Shown: piece by piece, positions 56,801-64,000 of the stretch
How positions within the stretch are numbered: position 1 is the first letter of the stretch
How the letters are laid out: each line of letters begins with the position of its first letter
Assembly (NCBI RefSeq): GCF_001552615.1
Contig: NZ_BCRN01000007.1
Coordinates: 124,001 to 188,000 of the forward strand
DNA length: 64,000 nucleotides
Source: Millisia brevis NBRC 105863
GTDB lineage: Bacteria > Actinomycetota > Actinomycetes > Mycobacteriales > Mycobacteriaceae
Direction of reading: 5' to 3'
Translations under genes and position numbers: made by a program
The notes under the pieces: model-generated
What the model saw: the letters and a program-made list of their open reading frames with translations, nothing else
Told to the model about the DNA's origin: nothing
The model's database searches: none

Positions 56801-56913
56801 GTGCAGGTTCGGCATCGGCGCGCGACCCCGGGCGGTGGCACACTGGGCCGCGTCAACCCATCCCGGAGACCGGTGTTTTCGACCGGCTTCGAGGCGACGA
56901 AAGAGGGACAAGG

Positions 56914-57792
56914 ATGTCCACCACGGGTCATGGCTCCCCCATGCACGCAACGGCTCCCTACGGCGGCACCGGCGGCTCGGCCGCGAGCACGGCGCTGACC
57001 AAGCCGATCCGCACCCATCACCTGCAGGCGATGAAGGCCGAGGGCGAGCGCTGGTCGATGCTCACCGCCTACGACTACTCGACCGCCCGCGTCTTCCACG
57101 ATGCCGGGATCCCGGTGCTGCTGGTCGGCGACTCGGCCGCCAATGTCGTCTACGGCTACGACACCACCGTCCCGATCACGATCGACGAACTGCTGCCGCT
57201 GGTGCGGGGCGTCGTGCGCGGCGCACCGAACGCGCTGGTGGTCGCCGATCTGCCCTTCGGCAGCTACGAGGCCTCGCCGCAGCAGGCCCTCGAATCCGCG
57301 ATGCGGATGATGAAGGAGGGCGGCGCGAAGGCGGTCAAGCTCGAGGGCGGCGAACGTGTCGCCGACCAGATCGCCGCGATCACCCGCGCCGGCATCCCGG
57401 TGATGGCCCACATCGGCTTCACCCCGCAGAGCGTCAACGGCTTGGGTGGTTTCCGGGTCCAGGGCCGCGGCGACGGCGCCGAGCAGCTGGTCGCCGACGC
57501 GCTGGCCGTCCAGGAGGCGGGCGCCTTCTCGGTGGTGATGGAGATGGTTCCGGCCGACCTCGCCGGCCAGATCACCCGCAAGCTGACCATCCCGACCGTC
57601 GGCATCGGCGCCGGCGTCGAATGCGACGCGCAGGTCCTCGTCTGGCAGGACATGGCCGGGATGACCAGCGGGCGTACCGCGAAGTTCGTCAAGACGTTCG
57701 GAGCGGTCGGCGAGCACCTGCGACAGGCCGCCGTCGCCTATCGCGACGAGGTCTCCCGCGGCACCTTCCCGGACGCGAGCCACAGCTTCTGA
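56914..57792 (+). CDS. panB: Ketopantoate hydroxymethyltransferase
   Basis: 292 aa. It carries the PanB signature residues in [38 protein letters not shown] (Mg-binding Asp), [25 protein letters not shown] and [19 protein letters not shown], and ends FPDASHSF like the mycobacterial enzyme. It converts 2-oxoisovalerate and methylene-tetrahydrofolate to ketopantoate, the first step to pantothenate and CoA. AGGGACAAGG precedes the ATG. It is divergent from the hydrolase gene, as I recall for M. tuberculosis Rv2224c-Rv2225. Confidence 0.97.
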   Translation: MSTTGHGSPMHATAPYGGTGGSAASTALTKPIRTHHLQAMKAEGERWSMLTAYDYSTARVFHDAGIPVLLVGDSAANVVYGYDTTVPITIDELLPLVRGVVRGAPNALVVADLPFGSYEASPQQALESAMRMMKEGGAKAVKLEGGERVADQIAAITRAGIPVMAHIGFTPQSVNGLGGFRVQGRGDGAEQLVADALAVQEAGAFSVVMEMVPADLAGQITRKLTIPTVGIGAGVECDAQVLVWQDMAGMTSGRTAKFVKTFGAVGEHLRQAAVAYRDEVSRGTFPDASHSF

Positions 57793-57917
57793 TCGACGTC
57801 CGATCGACCCGGGCCGACGGCCCGATCCCGCACCGGTCGCCCGGCGCCGCGGACCACACCGGCCGCGGCGCCGGCCGGCAGGATGGTGACGGGCGGGATG
57901 TTTGGGACGGAGGGTCG

Positions 57918-58376
57918 ATGACCAACCACACGAGGGCGCTGCGGACGACGATCGCGGCGATCTGCTGTGCGGCCGCGTTGGCCACGGCGGGCTGCACGAT
58001 CACCGTCGAGGGTGCATCGAACGGCTCGGCGACCACGACCGTGCCACCGGTCGCACCCGCTCCTGCCCCGGCGCCGGCGACCGGAGTACCGGGCGTCACC
58101 GCCCCGTCGGTCGATTCCGGCGCGGCGCAGCGACTGTGTTCCGATATCGGCGCGCAATTGTCGAATTGGCGTATTCAGGGCCCGACACTCGGGCGCGGCG
58201 GATTCAATCTGGTCGTGCAGTCGTGGGCGGCGGCGTCCGGCGGAATCAACCTGGGCGTGCTGACCAATCGGACGGTGATCGACGATACGACGCAGGCGTA
58301 TTGCCCCGATATCCGCAGCCAGACGCTCGATCTGCTCGACATCCCCACCCTCGCAGCCGGACTGGTCGGTCTGTAA
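57918..58376 (+). CDS. Small lipoprotein of unknown function
   Basis: 152 aa. The signal peptide TTIAAICCAAALATAGC ends in a lipobox (ATAGC), followed by a Thr/Pro/Ala-rich spacer with four Ala-Pro pairs and a compact C-terminal domain with two Cys (LCSDIGAQL, YCPDI) that could form a disulfide after export. GGAGGG lies 3 nt before the ATG. I do not recognize the domain. It starts 125 nt after panB and may be read from the same direction. Confidence 0.75.
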   Translation: MTNHTRALRTTIAAICCAAALATAGCTITVEGASNGSATTTVPPVAPAPAPAPATGVPGVTAPSVDSGAAQRLCSDIGAQLSNWRIQGPTLGRGGFNLVVQSWAAASGGINLGVLTNRTVIDDTTQAYCPDIRSQTLDLLDIPTLAAGLVGL

Positions 58377-58699
58377 AGAAACCGGCGTGGCGTCCACCCA
58401 CACGCCAACAACCGACGTTCGGTCGCCTACCGATGCGCGGGGATCAACGGCAGCCCGTTATGCCCGGACGACTCCGGCCGTGCGACTATGATTCGGATCG
58501 TTGGCGACTCCGCCCGACCGCGCCCAACGGCCGGCCGGAAGGGTACGTCGGCGCAATGGCACATCCGGGGGGAATCAGTGGCCGGGGGGAGCGTATCGAT
58601 GCCGGGGACAGGTCTGCACCGCGCGACGAACAGCGGCCGACGCCCGTCGATCGCCGAATGCACCGCTAATCGCCGCATCCTGCGGCCCGGGCGACGCGC
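58377..58699. other. Intergenic stretch without a supported gene
   Basis: This 323-nt gap separates the small lipoprotein from the NRPS-like gene. A TATGAT at 58487-58492 could be a -10 element for the latter, but no matching -35 is visible. A 71-codon frame beginning just after it and overlapping the next ATG has random-looking Arg/Gly-rich composition, so I do not call it. Confidence 0.5.
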
Positions 58700-61600
58700 A
58701 TGAGCATCGAGGCGGACGTGGCACCCGAGTCCGCGTCGCATACCCTCGACGAGCCGTTCGAATTGACGGTGCCGCAGCGAGGTATCTGGCTGGCACAGCA
58801 CCTGGCTCCGATGATCCCGATGGCCTCGGCCTATCGGCTCGACATCAGCGGTCCGCTGTCGGTCGACGTCTTCGCCCGGGCCACCGCGCGCACCGCCTCC
58901 GAATTCGCGCTCCCGCTGACGCGGCTGGTGGTCCGCTCCGGCGGCGCCCACCCGGGGGTACCCCGGCAGAAGCTCGACGCCGCCCCCTCCGCTCCCCAAC
59001 CGATCGACGTCTCCGGCCGGGAGGACCCCGGCGCCGCCGCCCTCGAGTGGATGCGTCGCGAACTCGCCGCCCCGATCGACATCAACCGGGAGCGCCTGGT
59101 TCGCCACGCCCTCATCCGCCTCGACGACCACCGGCACATCTGGTTCGTCCGCGTCCACCGGGTCGCGCACGACGGCGGTTCGATGGCCGCGATGCTCGCC
59201 CGCGTCTGCGCGCACTACAACGCCGAGCTGATCGGGCGGGTCGCCGAGCCGATGGCCGCCCGCGATCCCCGATCGTCGCTGGACTCCGACCGCCGGTATC
59301 GGGACTCGCCGCGCTTCGCCGCCGACCGGGAGTACTGGCACGGACTGGTCTCCCGGCTGCGCCTGCCGATCGGCCCGGCGGCCGCCGTCGCACCGCCGTC
59401 GCCGGCCAACGTGATCACCGGCACCGACCTGCCGATTCCGGTGGCGAGCCGGATCGCGTCGGTGGCGATGTACGCGCAGGTCGGCGTCGAGACGGTGTTG
59501 ACCACCGCGTTCTGCGCCTACCTGGCGGGCCGCACCCGCCGCGACGACGTCGTCTTCGGCCTCGCGCTGCCGACCAGCCCGCGGCGGGGATGCCGATGGC
59601 CCACCGGTCCGGCCGCCGATCCGCTGCCGACCGAGGTGCGCTGCGACCGCGATGTCCGTCTCGACCACCTGGTCGCCCGCACGCTGGCCGCCATGCGGCG
59701 AACCGCTCGCCATCGCCTCTTCCCCGCCTCGGAGATCCCGGCGGCCTCGGCGAACGCGATCGGGCATATCGGCACGTTCGGGCCGACGGTCAACCTGGTG
59801 TCGGTCCCGGCCGAGGTACGCCTCGGCGAGGCGATCGGCCGCATCGAACCGATGTGCACCGGCCCGACGACCGACCTGACCCTCACGGTGTTGATGCCGG
59901 GCCCCGGTCGGGCGCCGCAGCTCTACTTCGAGGGCAATCCGGCCCTCTACACGGCCGACGAGTTGGCGGCCGATCTCGCCGACTACGTCGCCCATCTCGA
60001 CCAGTTCTCGCTGGCCTCCGGCGCGACCAGCCTCGGGGACCTCGTCGACCGGGCCCGCGCCCCCGAGCCGGGACCGGACGCGCGGGTCATCCCGCTGCAC
60101 CGCCTGGTGTTGCCGCCCGACGTCGGCACGATCCTGCCGACCGTCGAGCCCTCCGATCCCGCCGACCCGAACGAGGCGGACCCGGATCGGCCCGCGCCGG
60201 AGGATGTCGAGTCCTACGGCTACCCGGCGCCGCCCCGCATGGCGGCGTCGCTGCCGGACCTGCTCGCGATCGGTGTCGCCCTCGCCCCGGACGTCGCGGC
60301 GGTGGTCGACGGCGATCGCGAGCTGACCTATCGGGATCTCGACGTCTGGTCCAACCGCCTCGCCCGCGTCCTGATCAGCGAGGGCGTCGGACCGGAGACG
60401 ATCGTCGCCACCCACGTTCCGCTGTCCCTGGAATCGGTGCTGGCCACCTGGGCGGTCGCCAAGACCGGGGCCTCGTTCGCCCCGATCGACCCCGAACTGC
60501 CCGCGACCGACCGGACCGACCGGCTGCGCCGATCCGGCGCGTCGATGGGCATCACGCTCGACGCGGTGCTGCCGACGGTCCGCGGCACGATCCACTGGAT
60601 CGTGATGACCTCCGAGGACCTGGTCGACACGATCGGCTACTTCGACGGCTCACCGATCTCCGAGAGCGAGCGGTCGGCCCGCCTGCTGCCCGACAATCCG
60701 GTCTTCACCGCGACCACCGACGACGAGGCCGCCACCGGCCTGACCCTCACCCAACAGGGCATCGGCGTCCTGGCCCGCGCGCTGGGCGGCGTCCACCGGA
60801 TCGGCGTCGGCAGCCGGCTGCTGCACCGCACCCGGCGCGGATCGCTCGAGGCCGCGGTCGAGGTCGCCGCCGCCTGCGCGGGAGGCGCGACCCTGGTGAT
60901 CGCCCCGACCGGACGCGGCGCCGCGAGCCGAGGCCCGGTCGCGCCCGACGGCATCGTGATCGACCGGGCGATGATCCTGCAGGTCTCGCGGCCCGACGCG
61001 GCCGGCCCCTATCTGCTCGACCGTCACCTGGCGCCGGTCCTGGGCCCCGGCACCCGCGGCGAGCACTACCTGCCCGATCCCGGCCTGCGCGGATTCCGCG
61101 GCAACCCGGCGCTGACCGCGGTGCGGATGGTCGCCGACCCCTACGGGCCGCCGGGCTCCCGGATGTACCGCACCGACGCCCATCGCCGGCCGGAAGGGGC
61201 TCCCGTACGTTATCTTCGCCTGGCTCCCGAGCCGCCGAGCGAGACTTCCCCGGCGCCACCGAGCGTCGACGACACGCCCGGGTCGGCCGCATCGTCGCCG
61301 GCCGACCCCGTCGACACGACCGCCCCGGGGGAACCCGATCAGCGGTCGACGCCCGACGGGGACCCGTCACCGACCGACGAAGCAGAGGCAGTACCCATGA
61401 CCGAAACCGGAACGCACCATCGGATCACCCCCACCCTCGATACCGAGGACGCCGGTGAGCCGCTCGTCGTTTCGTTCGCACCCGATACCGACACCGACGA
61501 GGTGACCGCCGAACACGCGACCGTGTCCTCGGCGACCACCGCCGGCACCGGCGGATCAGCACCGTCCGGTACCGGACCGTCGGCTGCCGCCGGGACATCG

Positions 61601-62572
61601 GGCGGTGGGCTGTCGGGCGGTGGGCTGTCGGGCGGTGGGCCGGCGGGAAGCGGGTTGGCGGGGAGCGCAACCGCCGGGGCGGCGGTGTCGTCCACGAGCG
61701 TGTCGTCGTCCACGACCGTGTCGTCCACCACGGCGGCGCCGGCCGAGCCGCGCTCGACCGGGCGGCATACCGCCGAGGCCCCCCGGCCCCTGGCGCCGGT
61801 GATCACCCTCTCATCGCCGGAGGGGCCCGGTCTGCGTCCGCCGCTGTTCGTGATCCACCCGACCGGAGGACTGGTCGGGCGCTACCGGCGCATCGCCGAA
61901 TTGGTCGACCCGGCCCTGCCGATCCACGGCGTCCAGGCCCGCGGCATCGAATGGCCCGCCCCGGAGCCCGCGTCGATCGGGGAGATCGCGCGCGACTACA
62001 TCAATACGATCCGGCCGCTGGCACCGACGGGACCGTTCCGGCTCCTCGGCTTCTCGGTCGGCGGGGTGATCGCCCACGCGATGGCCGTCGAGCTCCAGAA
62101 GCTCGGCGAGACGGTCGACCTGATGGTGATCGACGCCTACCCGCGGCCGGAGGTCGCCGCGCCGATCGAGCTGATGCCGCTGCTGGCGGAGTCGATCGAT
62201 CTGCAGACCGACGGTGTCGTGACCGCCGCCAGCGCCGCGACGATCCTCACCAGCGAGTTGGACGATCCGTCGATCACGATCGACCACGTCACCCGGATGG
62301 TCGAACGGGGGCGGCTGCTCGAACGGCTGGCCGCCGAGCACGACCCCGGACGGTATGTGGGCGATCTGCTGTTCTTCTCCCCCGTCGCGATCTCCGACGA
62401 CGAGGACGAGGACGACGACTTCGAACCGAAGCCGTGGAAGTGGCGGCGCCATGTGCGCGGAGCGATCACGGACGTGCCGATCGAGACCCGTGGGGCCCTG
62501 ATGCACGATGCGGACGCCCTGGAGGTCATCGCCGCCCGCCTCGACGTGCATCTGCGGCACTCCGAGTCCTGA
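58700..62572 (+). CDS. Degenerate NRPS-like protein: C* - A* - linker - thioesterase
   Basis: 1290 aa. The N-terminal condensation-like domain has HRVAHDGG in place of HHxxxDG, so the catalytic second His is Arg. The adenylation-like region keeps early motifs (LTYRDLDVWSNRLAR, VAKTGASFAPIDPELP) and a late PGSRMYRTDAHRR, but lacks the TSGSTG P-loop, has TDA for TGD, and stops before A8-A10. No carrier domain is seen. A linker of about 200 residues, rich in Pro, Thr, Ser, Ala and Gly, leads to an apparently intact type I thioesterase (VIHPTGGLVGRY, LLGFSVGGVIAHAM with nucleophile Ser, and a late LMHDADAL His). Only the thioesterase looks catalytic; it could serve an unlinked synthetase. Not part of the left-hand cluster by position. 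Confidence 0.85.
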   Translation: MSIEADVAPESASHTLDEPFELTVPQRGIWLAQHLAPMIPMASAYRLDISGPLSVDVFARATARTASEFALPLTRLVVRSGGAHPGVPRQKLDAAPSAPQPIDVSGREDPGAAALEWMRRELAAPIDINRERLVRHALIRLDDHRHIWFVRVHRVAHDGGSMAAMLARVCAHYNAELIGRVAEPMAARDPRSSLDSDRRYRDSPRFAADREYWHGLVSRLRLPIGPAAAVAPPSPANVITGTDLPIPVASRIASVAMYAQVGVETVLTTAFCAYLAGRTRRDDVVFGLALPTSPRRGCRWPTGPAADPLPTEVRCDRDVRLDHLVARTLAAMRRTARHRLFPASEIPAASANAIGHIGTFGPTVNLVSVPAEVRLGEAIGRIEPMCTGPTTDLTLTVLMPGPGRAPQLYFEGNPALYTADELAADLADYVAHLDQFSLASGATSLGDLVDRARAPEPGPDARVIPLHRLVLPPDVGTILPTVEPSDPADPNEADPDRPAPEDVESYGYPAPPRMAASLPDLLAIGVALAPDVAAVVDGDRELTYRDLDVWSNRLARVLISEGVGPETIVATHVPLSLESVLATWAVAKTGASFAPIDPELPATDRTDRLRRSGASMGITLDAVLPTVRGTIHWIVMTSEDLVDTIGYFDGSPISESERSARLLPDNPVFTATTDDEAATGLTLTQQGIGVLARALGGVHRIGVGSRLLHRTRRGSLEAAVEVAAACAGGATLVIAPTGRGAASRGPVAPDGIVIDRAMILQVSRPDAAGPYLLDRHLAPVLGPGTRGEHYLPDPGLRGFRGNPALTAVRMVADPYGPPGSRMYRTDAHRRPEGAPVRYLRLAPEPPSETSPAPPSVDDTPGSAASSPADPVDTTAPGEPDQRSTPDGDPSPTDEAEAVPMTETGTHHRITPTLDTEDAGEPLVVSFAPDTDTDEVTAEHATVSSATTAGTGGSAPSGTGPSAAAGTSGGGLSGGGLSGGGPAGSGLAGSATAGAAVSSTSVSSSTTVSSTTAAPAEPRSTGRHTAEAPRPLAPVITLSSPEGPGLRPPLFVIHPTGGLVGRYRRIAELVDPALPIHGVQARGIEWPAPEPASIGEIARDYINTIRPLAPTGPFRLLGFSVGGVIAHAMAVELQKLGETVDLMVIDAYPRPEVAAPIELMPLLAESIDLQTDGVVTAASAATILTSELDDPSITIDHVTRMVERGRLLERLAAEHDPGRYVGDLLFFSPVAISDDEDEDDDFEPKPWKWRRHVRGAITDVPIETRGALMHDADALEVIAARLDVHLRHSES
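61601..61640 (+). repeat. 15-nt tandem repeat in the NRPS-like linker
   Basis: The unit ggcggtgggctgtcg occurs 2.7 times in frame and encodes GGGLS repeats in the flexible linker before the thioesterase. A plausible site of length variation. Confidence 0.8.
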
Positions 62573-62590
62573 CCGGGACGAGCGGCGTGC

Positions 62591-62614
62591 GGTCCGGCCC
62601 CTCGGGGCCGGACC
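62591..62614. terminator. Hairpin between convergent genes
   Basis: GGTCCGGCCCC-TC-GGGGCCGGACC is a perfect 11-bp inverted repeat with a 2-nt centre, placed between the stop of the NRPS-like gene and that of the small protein gene on the other strand. Very stable but without a clear U-tract. Confidence 0.6.
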
Positions 62615-62623
62615 GTCGGGCCG

Positions 62624-62812
62624 TCAGTCGTTCCACTCCCGGTCGGCGTCATCGGCGGCCTTGTTCCGCTCGGCGACAATCTCGAGCGCGCGCTCGGCGC
62701 TGGCCTTGTCCGGATAGGGGCCCATCCGGTCGGACCAACTGGCCTGCTTGCCCTGCGCCACGGTGCCGTCGCTGATGCTGTAGTACCACTGATCGTCGGA
62801 CGAATCGCCCAC
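62624..62812 (-). CDS. Small conserved actinobacterial protein
   Basis: 62 aa from a GTG with GGAG 7 nt upstream. The pattern WYYSISDGTV...DRMGPYPDKASAERALEIVAERN...WND fits a small soluble protein family I remember from mycobacteria (WYY...GPY...A..AL....ERN...WND); no function is known to me. It lies between the NRPS-like gene and the RNase P RNA gene, on the same strand as the latter. Confidence 0.75.
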   Translation of the reverse strand: MGDSSDDQWYYSISDGTVAQGKQASWSDRMGPYPDKASAERALEIVAERNKAADDADREWND

Positions 62813-62950
62813 CCGTCAACTCCATTCTCACGTCGCGCTTCCGGACCTCGGAAGACTCTGCGGCATCCCGAATCCTCCCGCTCGGGCGCCGCTTCACAGT
62901 CTGCTACGCGGCCGGACGCGACGCTACGACATTCGCTACACGGGTGAGGC

Positions 62951-63370
<420 letters not shown>

Positions 63371-63524
63371 GCGTTGTCGATCGTAGTGCCCCGCCCCGGC
63401 CGCCGACCGCCCGCCGCCCCCTCGAAGCCGACACGCCATTGATAACAACGTCATGAAGCGTCACCCTGGTTCGGTTTCCGATCGGGTAACGTGATTCCGG
63501 TCCGAAATCTTTCACGTAAACCAA

Positions 63525-64000
63525 ATGGATGGACGATTGGACTGGACAACGGTGGCCGCGGGGGCCGATCGGCAGGAGCCGACCGGACCACCCGCGGTGC
63601 ACGGCAACACCGACACGGCGAGCCGCCACGAGCCCGAACGTCGCCAACGGCGGCCGGGACGCCAAGTGGAGCGGCCGCGCATCGAATCGATCAGCGGGGT
63701 TCGCGCCGGTCTGATCGCCGTCGAGTGCGGCTCCCTCGTGGTGGCCTATCTCCTTTCTCACGTCTCGCCGACGCCATTTTTGATCTTTGCCGCGGTTTTG
63801 ATCGTCGGCCGTTCCGCGGTCGGCTTTTATCGCCCGCGCCTGCACCTGTCGGTCATCGAATCGGTGCCGGCGGCGATCGGCACCCTCGCCGGGGCGACGC
63901 TGGTACCGATCCTGCTGCTGCCCTATATCGACCCCGGCGCGTCACCGCTCGATCTGGCGAATATGGTCGCGATCCACGCGATGCTGTCGCTCCCGGGCGC
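63525..64000 (+). CDS. Membrane protein, N-terminal part (possibly a polyprenyl sugar-phosphate transferase)
   Basis: An ATG opens a frame that stays open to the right edge (158 codons visible). After a charged, Arg-rich cytoplasmic N-terminus come hydrophobic segments: AGLIAVECGSLVVAYLLS, PFLIFAAVLIVGRSAVGFY, then AIGTLAGATLVPILLLPY. A Tyr-Arg-Pro-Arg-Leu-His-Leu-Ser turn after the second segment resembles the membrane part of bacterial sugar transferases that start exopolysaccharide synthesis, but the catalytic domain lies outside the window, so this is a guess. It diverges from rnpB. Confidence 0.6.
   Translation, partial: MDGRLDWTTVAAGADRQEPTGPPAVHGNTDTASRHEPERRQRRPGRQVERPRIESISGVRAGLIAVECGSLVVAYLLSHVSPTPFLIFAAVLIVGRSAVGFYRPRLHLSVIESVPAAIGTLAGATLVPILLLPYIDPGASPLDLANMVAIHAMLSLPG

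Noticed and set aside
56645-56950. Extended N-terminus of the CaeA-like hydrolase
   Set aside because: A signal peptide and a good ribosome site place the start at 56644; the extension would bury the signal sequence and would overlap panB.
58488-58703. 71-codon frame overlapping the start of the NRPS-like gene
   Set aside because: The ATGA overlap is suggestive, but the composition is random Arg/Gly/Ser, there is no ribosome site, and a possible -10 box immediately precedes it.

Overview
The window is GC-rich actinobacterial DNA, most likely from a mycolic-acid-containing genus of the Mycobacteriales (Gordonia, Williamsia, Tsukamurella, Nocardia or similar). The main reason is the right half. 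It carries glnE, glnA2, a CaeA-like secreted hydrolase and panB in the order and orientation I recall from Mycobacterium tuberculosis (Rv2221c to Rv2225), followed by the RNase P RNA gene. The genus cannot be fixed from the sequence alone.

Left 36 kb: an iron-controlled hybrid PKS-NRPS cluster. A leftward operon of overlapping genes runs from about 26752 off the left edge. In order it encodes KS-AT-ACP-reductase; KS-AT-methyltransferase-ACP; C-(dead A)-acyl ligase-KR-PCP; a DrrABC-type ABC transporter; PCP-Cy-A-PCP-Cy-A-PCP; a protein resembling SznF (the N-nitroso-forming metalloenzyme of streptozotocin biosynthesis); and the start of a YqcI/YcgG-family protein (the family of the heme N-hydroxylase GntA). 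A divergent rightward operon (26939-36363) encodes a fused double ABC transporter of the YbtPQ/IrtAB type, then E1-alpha, E1-beta, a free lipoyl domain, a free ACP, a KAS III enzyme, an MDR reductase and an acyl-CoA/ACP dehydrogenase, which look like supply enzymes for an unusual acyl unit. Between the operons lies a clear promoter overlapped by an IdeR/DmdR-type iron box (15 of 19 consensus positions). My reading is an iron-regulated thiazoline/oxazoline-type metallophore that may also carry an N-N bonded (diazeniumdiolate or N-nitroso) group. I know of no described cluster with this exact make-up.

Middle (36.4-40.6 kb): a GAP-family membrane protein and two DUF418 membrane proteins flanking a MerR regulator. 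Upstream of these is a textbook MerR promoter with a 19-bp spacer containing a perfect dyad.

Right (40.8-64 kb): a long glutamate synthase large subunit translationally coupled to a CysJ-like diflavin reductase instead of GltD; a NarL-type two-component pair; glnE and glnA2 (nitrogen control); a CaeA-like lipoprotein hydrolase; panB; a small lipoprotein; a degenerate C-A-TE NRPS-like protein; a small conserved protein; rnpB; and a partial membrane protein at the edge. No tRNA, CRISPR array, insertion sequence or prophage was seen.
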